64,000 bases of DNA from positions 26,364 to 90,363 of the forward strand of contig NZ_KI912453.1 in assembly GCF_000518545.1 (NCBI RefSeq), read 5' to 3'. The first letter of the stretch is position 1, and each line of letters opens with the position of its first letter. A program made the position numbers and the translations under genes. The stretch comes from Hallella seregens ATCC 51272. GTDB taxonomy: Bacteria; Bacteroidota; Bacteroidia; Bacteroidales; Bacteroidaceae. Below the pieces are notes generated by a model, which was not told where the DNA came from, made no database searches, and saw only the letters and a list, made by a program, of their open reading frames with translations. Shown here one piece after another: positions 59,695 to 64,000 of the stretch.

Positions 59695-62235
59695 ATGGAA
59701 GAAAACAAAACACTGGACGTGGAGCAGACAACCGCGCCAATGGAGGAGGACAAGTCGTCCTTTGACTTTGCCGCGATCTACACCACGCTGATTCTTAACT
59801 GGAAGTGGTTCATACTTTCCTTGATTATCTGCTTGGGCACGGCGGCCATTTATCTCCGCTACAAGACCCCCATCTACCAGTCGTCGGCCAAGCTGCTGAT
59901 TAAGGACAACGACCAATCCAGCAATCGCGCCAACAGCATGCTGAGCACAGCCACGCTCGGTATGATTTCAAACTCCAACGGTATAGACAACGAAATGGAG
60001 ATCCTTACCTCGCATTCGCTGGCCGAACAGACCGTGCGCGACCTAAAACTCTACGTGGATTATTACCGCGTGGGCAAGGTAAAGGATCAGTTGGTGTACA
60101 AAACCCAGCCCATCAGCGTCGATATTGACGCTGCCCATCTGGAGAAACTCAACACCACCATCGAGCTGCTCATCAAGCGTGAGGGCAGCGCATACCGCGT
60201 CACCGGCACCTACTACGTGCCCGTCAACGAGAACGAGGCCGACGGTCCCTACGCCATTGACAAGACCATCAAACGGCTGCCCGTCACCATCGGCACGCGT
60301 GCCGGCATCCTCACCCTGACGGCAAACACACTCAATCCAATGGACGAGGGAGAGAAAATGCACATCTTTGTGCGCTCGCCCAAGTATGCCGCATATAAAT
60401 ATGTGAACGAGTTGAGCGTGTCGCAGACCAGCAAGACCACAACCATCGCCCAGCTGGTCATCAACGACGAAGACCCGCAACGCTCGGTCGATTACCTGAA
60501 ACAGCTGGCCGTCTGCTACAACCGGCAGGCCAACGAGGATAAGAACGAGATAGCCTTACGCACCGAAGACTTCATCAACAGCCGTCTGGACAAGATCAAC
60601 TCCGAGCTGGGCAACACCGAAGGACAGCTTGAAACCTACAAGAGGAACAACCGCATGGTGGAGCTCAAGCTCAATGCCGGCCAGGCTGTGCAGAACGCAG
60701 ACGCCTACTCGCAGAAAGTGGTCGAGGCCGGAACACAGGTGGCTCTGCTCGACGAGATGCGCAGCTACATCGACAATCCCGCCAACCGCTACCAGCCGCT
60801 GCCCTCCAACGTGGGTCTGACCGACCAGTCGGCCACGTCGCTCATCAACAACTACAACACCCTTGTGCAGCGTCGCAACCTGCTGTTGCAGAGCGCCAGC
60901 GAGAGCTCTCCCTCCGTCATCCCCCTCACCAGCCAGCTCGACGACTTGCAGAACTCCATCCGCCGCGCCCTCGCACAGGCGCGCCGCAACCTGCAAATCC
61001 AGCGTCGCTCCATCTTCTCGCAGTACAACAAATACGAAGGCCAAGTGGGCGAGACACCCGAGCAGGAGCGCATGCTCACCCAGATTGGCCGCCAGCAGGA
61101 AGTGAAGTCGGGGCTCTACCTGATGCTTCTGCAGAAGCGTGAGGAGAACTCCATCTCGCTCGCAGCCACGGCCGACAAGGGCAAGCTCATCGACAATCCC
61201 GCTATCGGCGGGCAGATCAGTCCCAAGAAGCCGATGATTATGCTCATCGCCCTCATCATTGCACTGTCTATTCCCGCCTTGGTGCTGTTCCTCATCCAGT
61301 TCTTCCACTACAAGATCGAGGGCCATGCCGACGTGGTGCGCCTCACCAGTCTGCCCATCTTGGCCGACGTGGCCGTGGCCTCCGAGGTGGCCAAGACCAA
61401 GGCCGACATCGTGGTTCACGAGAACAAGAACAACATGATGGAGGAAATCTTCCGCTCCATGCGCACCAACCTGCAGTTCATGCTCGAGGAAAACGAGAAG
61501 GTCATCATGTTCACCTCCACCAATTCGGGCGAGGGAAAGACCTTCATCGCCGCCAACCTCTCGGTGTCGTTCGCTCTGCTGGGCATGCGTGTGCTGCTCG
61601 TAGGTCTCGACATCCGCAAGCCGCGCCTGGCCGAACTCTTCGAGCTCCCCGACAAACAGCACGGCATCACCAACCTGCTTGTCAAGGACAAGCCCGAGTG
61701 GGAAGCCATCCAGAGCCAGATCGTTCCGTCGGGCATCAACGCCAACCTCGACCTGCTCATGGCCGGTCCGGTGCCGCCCAACCCCGCCGAGCTCGTGTCG
61801 CGCCGCAGCCTTGAGGACATCTTCGCCCTGCTGCGCGAGCACTACGACTACATCCTTGTCGACACGGCGCCCGTGGGTCTGGTGACCGACACGCTGCAGA
61901 TAGGCCGCGTCTGCGACACCTCCGTCTACATGTGCCGCGCCGACTACACCGCCAAGGAGAGCTTCGACCTCATCAACGGCCTCTCGACCACCAAGAAACT
62001 GCCCAAGATGAGCATCGTCATCAACGGTATAGACATGTCGAAGAAGAAGTACGGCTACTACTACGGCTACGGCAAATACGGCAAATACGGCAGGTATGCC
62101 CGCTACAGCATCTACAGCAAGTACAGCAGTTACGGGTCTTACGGCCGTTACGGCAGCTACGGCAACTACGGTGCTTACGGCAATTACAGCAACAGTCACT
62201 ACAGCGACGGCAACGACAACTCCATCAAGCGATAA
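59695..62235 (+). CDS. Polysaccharide co-polymerase / tyrosine autokinase (Wzc type)
   Basis: An 846-residue inner-membrane protein controlling chain length and export of capsule or exopolysaccharide. A Wzz domain with helices near residues 30-50 (WFILSLIICLGTAAIYL) and 515-540 (PMIMLIALIIALSIPALVLFLIQFF) brackets a large periplasmic coiled-coil region. The cytoplasmic BY-kinase domain has Walker A SGEGKT (611-616), Walker A' VLLVGLDIRKPR and Walker B YILVDTAPVG. The tail (about 785-835) holds 19 tyrosines, mostly at every third position in KYG, RYG, SYG triplets, the autophosphorylation cluster. Confidence 0.95.
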   Translation: MEENKTLDVEQTTAPMEEDKSSFDFAAIYTTLILNWKWFILSLIICLGTAAIYLRYKTPIYQSSAKLLIKDNDQSSNRANSMLSTATLGMISNSNGIDNEMEILTSHSLAEQTVRDLKLYVDYYRVGKVKDQLVYKTQPISVDIDAAHLEKLNTTIELLIKREGSAYRVTGTYYVPVNENEADGPYAIDKTIKRLPVTIGTRAGILTLTANTLNPMDEGEKMHIFVRSPKYAAYKYVNELSVSQTSKTTTIAQLVINDEDPQRSVDYLKQLAVCYNRQANEDKNEIALRTEDFINSRLDKINSELGNTEGQLETYKRNNRMVELKLNAGQAVQNADAYSQKVVEAGTQVALLDEMRSYIDNPANRYQPLPSNVGLTDQSATSLINNYNTLVQRRNLLLQSASESSPSVIPLTSQLDDLQNSIRRALAQARRNLQIQRRSIFSQYNKYEGQVGETPEQERMLTQIGRQQEVKSGLYLMLLQKREENSISLAATADKGKLIDNPAIGGQISPKKPMIMLIALIIALSIPALVLFLIQFFHYKIEGHADVVRLTSLPILADVAVASEVAKTKADIVVHENKNNMMEEIFRSMRTNLQFMLEENEKVIMFTSTNSGEGKTFIAANLSVSFALLGMRVLLVGLDIRKPRLAELFELPDKQHGITNLLVKDKPEWEAIQSQIVPSGINANLDLLMAGPVPPNPAELVSRRSLEDIFALLREHYDYILVDTAPVGLVTDTLQIGRVCDTSVYMCRADYTAKESFDLINGLSTTKKLPKMSIVINGIDMSKKKYGYYYGYGKYGKYGRYARYSIYSKYSSYGSYGRYGSYGNYGAYGNYSNSHYSDGNDNSIKR

Positions 62236-62239
62236 GCCC

Positions 62240-62671
62240 ATGGCCACCATAGCAGTAGACTTTGACGGAACCATCGTGGAGCACCGCTACCCCGAAATCG
62301 GCGAGGAGCTCCCCTTTGCCACCGAAACCCTGCGCATGCTCATCAAGGATCAGCACCGCCTCATCCTCTGGAGCGTGCGCGAGGGCAAGCTCCTGCAGGA
62401 TGCCGTGGACTGGTGCCATGAGCGCGGCGTCGACTTCTGGGCCGTCAACCGCGACTATCCTGAAGAGGAAGAAGACAAGAACAATCACTTCAGCCGCAAG
62501 CTCAAAGCCGACTGGTTCATCGACGATCGCGGCATCGGCGGGCTGCCCGACTGGGGCGAAATCTATAAAATCATCCACGACCACAAGTCGTATGCCGACG
62601 TGATTCGCGAAAGCATGGGGCACACCGCCGTGGAAGATATTCCCCGCAAAAAGCACTGGTGGCAGTTCTAA
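62240..62671 (+). CDS. Small HAD-superfamily hydrolase (BT0820-like)
   Basis: A 143-residue soluble phosphatase-like protein. The N-terminal VDFDGTIVEH gives the HAD nucleophile and general acid (Asp7, Asp9), and ADWFIDDRGIG supplies the metal-binding Asp pair; ILWSVREGKLL is motif II with Ser. The cap is minimal. It starts four bases past the kinase stop and may belong to the same transcript, but the substrate is unknown. Confidence 0.87.
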   Translation: MATIAVDFDGTIVEHRYPEIGEELPFATETLRMLIKDQHRLILWSVREGKLLQDAVDWCHERGVDFWAVNRDYPEEEEDKNNHFSRKLKADWFIDDRGIGGLPDWGEIYKIIHDHKSYADVIRESMGHTAVEDIPRKKHWWQF

Positions 62672-62829
62672 TCCCGCCACCCCCCACCTCTCAACACCGG
62701 GGCAGACCTCTCCACGAGCGTCTGCCCCGCTGCATTCCGGGGGACATGCGCCGGCGCACAGTCACCGATGGCCCGCGCCACACACCGTCGCCCCCGCACC
62801 AACCATCAAGAAAGCAATCAAAAACAACT

Positions 62830-63810
62830 ATGGAAAAGAAAGATCTCCGCATCGTATTCATGGGCACGCCCGAGTTTGCCGTAGGCACGCTGAGCCGCCT
62901 CGTGGACCAAGGCTACCGCGTGGTGGCCGTGGTCACCCAGCCCGACAAGCCCGTGGGGCGGCACCAGGACCAGCTGCAACCCTCCGAAGTGAAGAAGTAT
63001 GCGCTGGCCCACGGCATCCCCGTGCTCCAGCCCGTCAAGATGAAAGACCCCGACTTCGTGGCCGAACTGGCCAGTTTCCAGGCCGACCTGCAGGTGGTGG
63101 TGGCCTTTCGCATGCTGCCCGAGGTGGTGTGGGCCATGCCCCGGTTCGGCACTTTCAACGTGCACGCCGCCCTGCTGCCGCAGTATCGCGGTGCGGCACC
63201 CATCAACTGGGCCATCATCAACGGCGAGACCAAGACGGGTGTGACCACCTTTTTCCTCGACCACAACATCGACACGGGCCGCATTATCCTGCAAAAACGC
63301 TTCGCCCTGCCCGACGAGGCCGACGCGGAATACGTCTACAACGGACTGATGCACCTCGGCGCCGACATCGCCGTGGAGACCATCGACCTGGTGCTGGCCG
63401 GCAACGGCCGCGTGGCCTCCACCGACCAGCAGGGACAGCTGCCGGCCGGCACCGTGCTGCACCCAGCCCCCAAAATCTTCAAAGACAGCTGCCGCATCGA
63501 CTGGCGCCAGCCGGCCAAGCGCGTCTACGACTTTGTGCGCGGCCTCTCGCCCTACCCCGGCGCATGGACGACCGTCACCTGCGGCGGCCCGCTCTCCACG
63601 CTCAAGCTGTTCCGCACCCGCAAGACGGGCGAGGAGTGCGCAGGGCTGAGGCCGGGCTCGCTACGGCTGGAAAGGGGGCGGCTCCTCGTGGCTTGCGCTG
63701 ACGAGTGGCTCGAAATCCTCTCGCTCCAGCTGGCAGGCAAGCGGCGCATGGAGGCCCGCGAGTTCCTCAACGGCCTGCATCAATCGGAGCTGCTGAGCAT
63801 CGAAGAATAA
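62830..63810 (+). CDS. fmt: Methionyl-tRNA formyltransferase
   Basis: A 326-residue cytoplasmic enzyme that formylates initiator Met-tRNA. The N-terminal domain begins RIVFMGTPEFAVGTLSRLVDQGYRVVAVVTQPDKPVGR; the catalytic region is FNVHAALLPQYRGAAPINWAIINGETKTGVTTFFLDHNIDTG, with the conserved His and Asp. The C-terminal OB-like domain follows (PAPKIFKDSCRIDW; ARE FL region). ATG 62830 matches the family start; the longer open frame from 62659 is low-complexity. Confidence 0.96.
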   Translation: MEKKDLRIVFMGTPEFAVGTLSRLVDQGYRVVAVVTQPDKPVGRHQDQLQPSEVKKYALAHGIPVLQPVKMKDPDFVAELASFQADLQVVVAFRMLPEVVWAMPRFGTFNVHAALLPQYRGAAPINWAIINGETKTGVTTFFLDHNIDTGRIILQKRFALPDEADAEYVYNGLMHLGADIAVETIDLVLAGNGRVASTDQQGQLPAGTVLHPAPKIFKDSCRIDWRQPAKRVYDFVRGLSPYPGAWTTVTCGGPLSTLKLFRTRKTGEECAGLRPGSLRLERGRLLVACADEWLEILSLQLAGKRRMEAREFLNGLHQSELLSIEE

Positions 63811-64000
63811 GAGCATCCGCCTCCATGTTCGCGTGGAGCGCTTCGTTCTTTCACGCGGAGCACATCAGTTTTTCACGCAGAGGCGCGGAGAAAAAGAGGC
63901 TGCGCCCCGATTTTTTCCACGAAAAAAGATGTGGACTTTCTCCTGCCAACCATCATTCTTTCACGCTGTTCGCGCTGGTCTTTCACACAGAACCCGTTGA
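63811..64000. other. Intergenic end of window with TTTCACGC repeats
   Basis: Four short copies of a TTTCACGC or TTTCACAC word occur (near 63849, 63871, 63959 and 63981), two of them inside TTTCACGCAGAGGCGCGGAG-like sequence of the kind seen as dispersed intergenic repeats. No gene begins here. Confidence 0.5.

Overview
The window reads as a high-GC member of the Bacteroidales, most likely Prevotellaceae-like. The evidence is: promoters of the Bacteroidetes type (-33 TTTG or TTG, about 20 bases, then -7 TAnnTTTG) at many starts; a tmRNA whose tag peptide reads GENNYALAA; SusC/SusD outer-membrane pairs; many lipoproteins of Bacteroidetes-restricted families (DUF4230, DUF4296, DUF4738, DUF5686); and a secreted protein with the YIVNGRK-type tail common in Prevotella. 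I cannot name the species. No rRNA or ordinary tRNA gene was seen.

Layout. 1-3.5 kb: end of a plant-polysaccharide locus (SGNH esterase fragment, GH2 glycosidase). 3.9-8.7 kb: minus-strand DUF438/hemerythrin/PAS sensor, the coiled-coil/ZapA/RNase Y operon and an unknown protein. 8.8-12.9 kb: a lipoprotein, a LacI-family regulator, two DUF4230 proteins and a DUF4738 lipoprotein. 13.0-15.7 kb: a complete DpnII-type (GATC) restriction-modification operon of lower GC, probably acquired. 16-22.5 kb: phosphoesterase, then EngB/ABC-F/DUF5686 on the minus strand. 22.6-30 kb: ileS, DksA-like, lspA and DUF4296 as a tight operon, then a C69 dipeptidase. 30.1-34.2 kb: YfcE, a group-2 sigma factor, two small proteins and a GH36 alpha-galactosidase. 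35-38.8 kb: a nucleotide-sugar dehydratase, a nucleotidyltransferase-like protein and a hemolysin-III protein. 39 kb: ssrA. 39.5-47 kb: secreted HExxH protein, cupin, uraA, pflA and pflB. 48-57.6 kb: Na+/solute symporter, then an ECF sigma / FecR / STN-type SusC / SusD / TlpA-like locus with no visible glycosidase. 57.7-58.4 kb: HigBA-like toxin-antitoxin. 58.7-63.8 kb: rfbA, a Wzc-type tyrosine kinase, a HAD phosphatase and fmt.

The most unusual content is between genes. A GC-rich box (GGCTGCGCGGTGGG and variants) recurs at a fixed 44-base spacing in three loci (3.5, 17.8 and 47.3 kb), each arranged as inverted arms able to fold into long hairpins; the third also carries three 153-base tandem copies. 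A second family, degenerate tandem 22-base units with a core like GSCGYAAWCGC, occurs at 12.9, 34.3 and 47.5 kb, the last inside the loop of a 44-base-period element. Two AT-rich minus-strand candidate small RNAs (9.4 and 34.6 kb) share one architecture: a -7 box, an AATAAGT element, ACGAGCC, then a strong terminator. None of these has a function I can assign.
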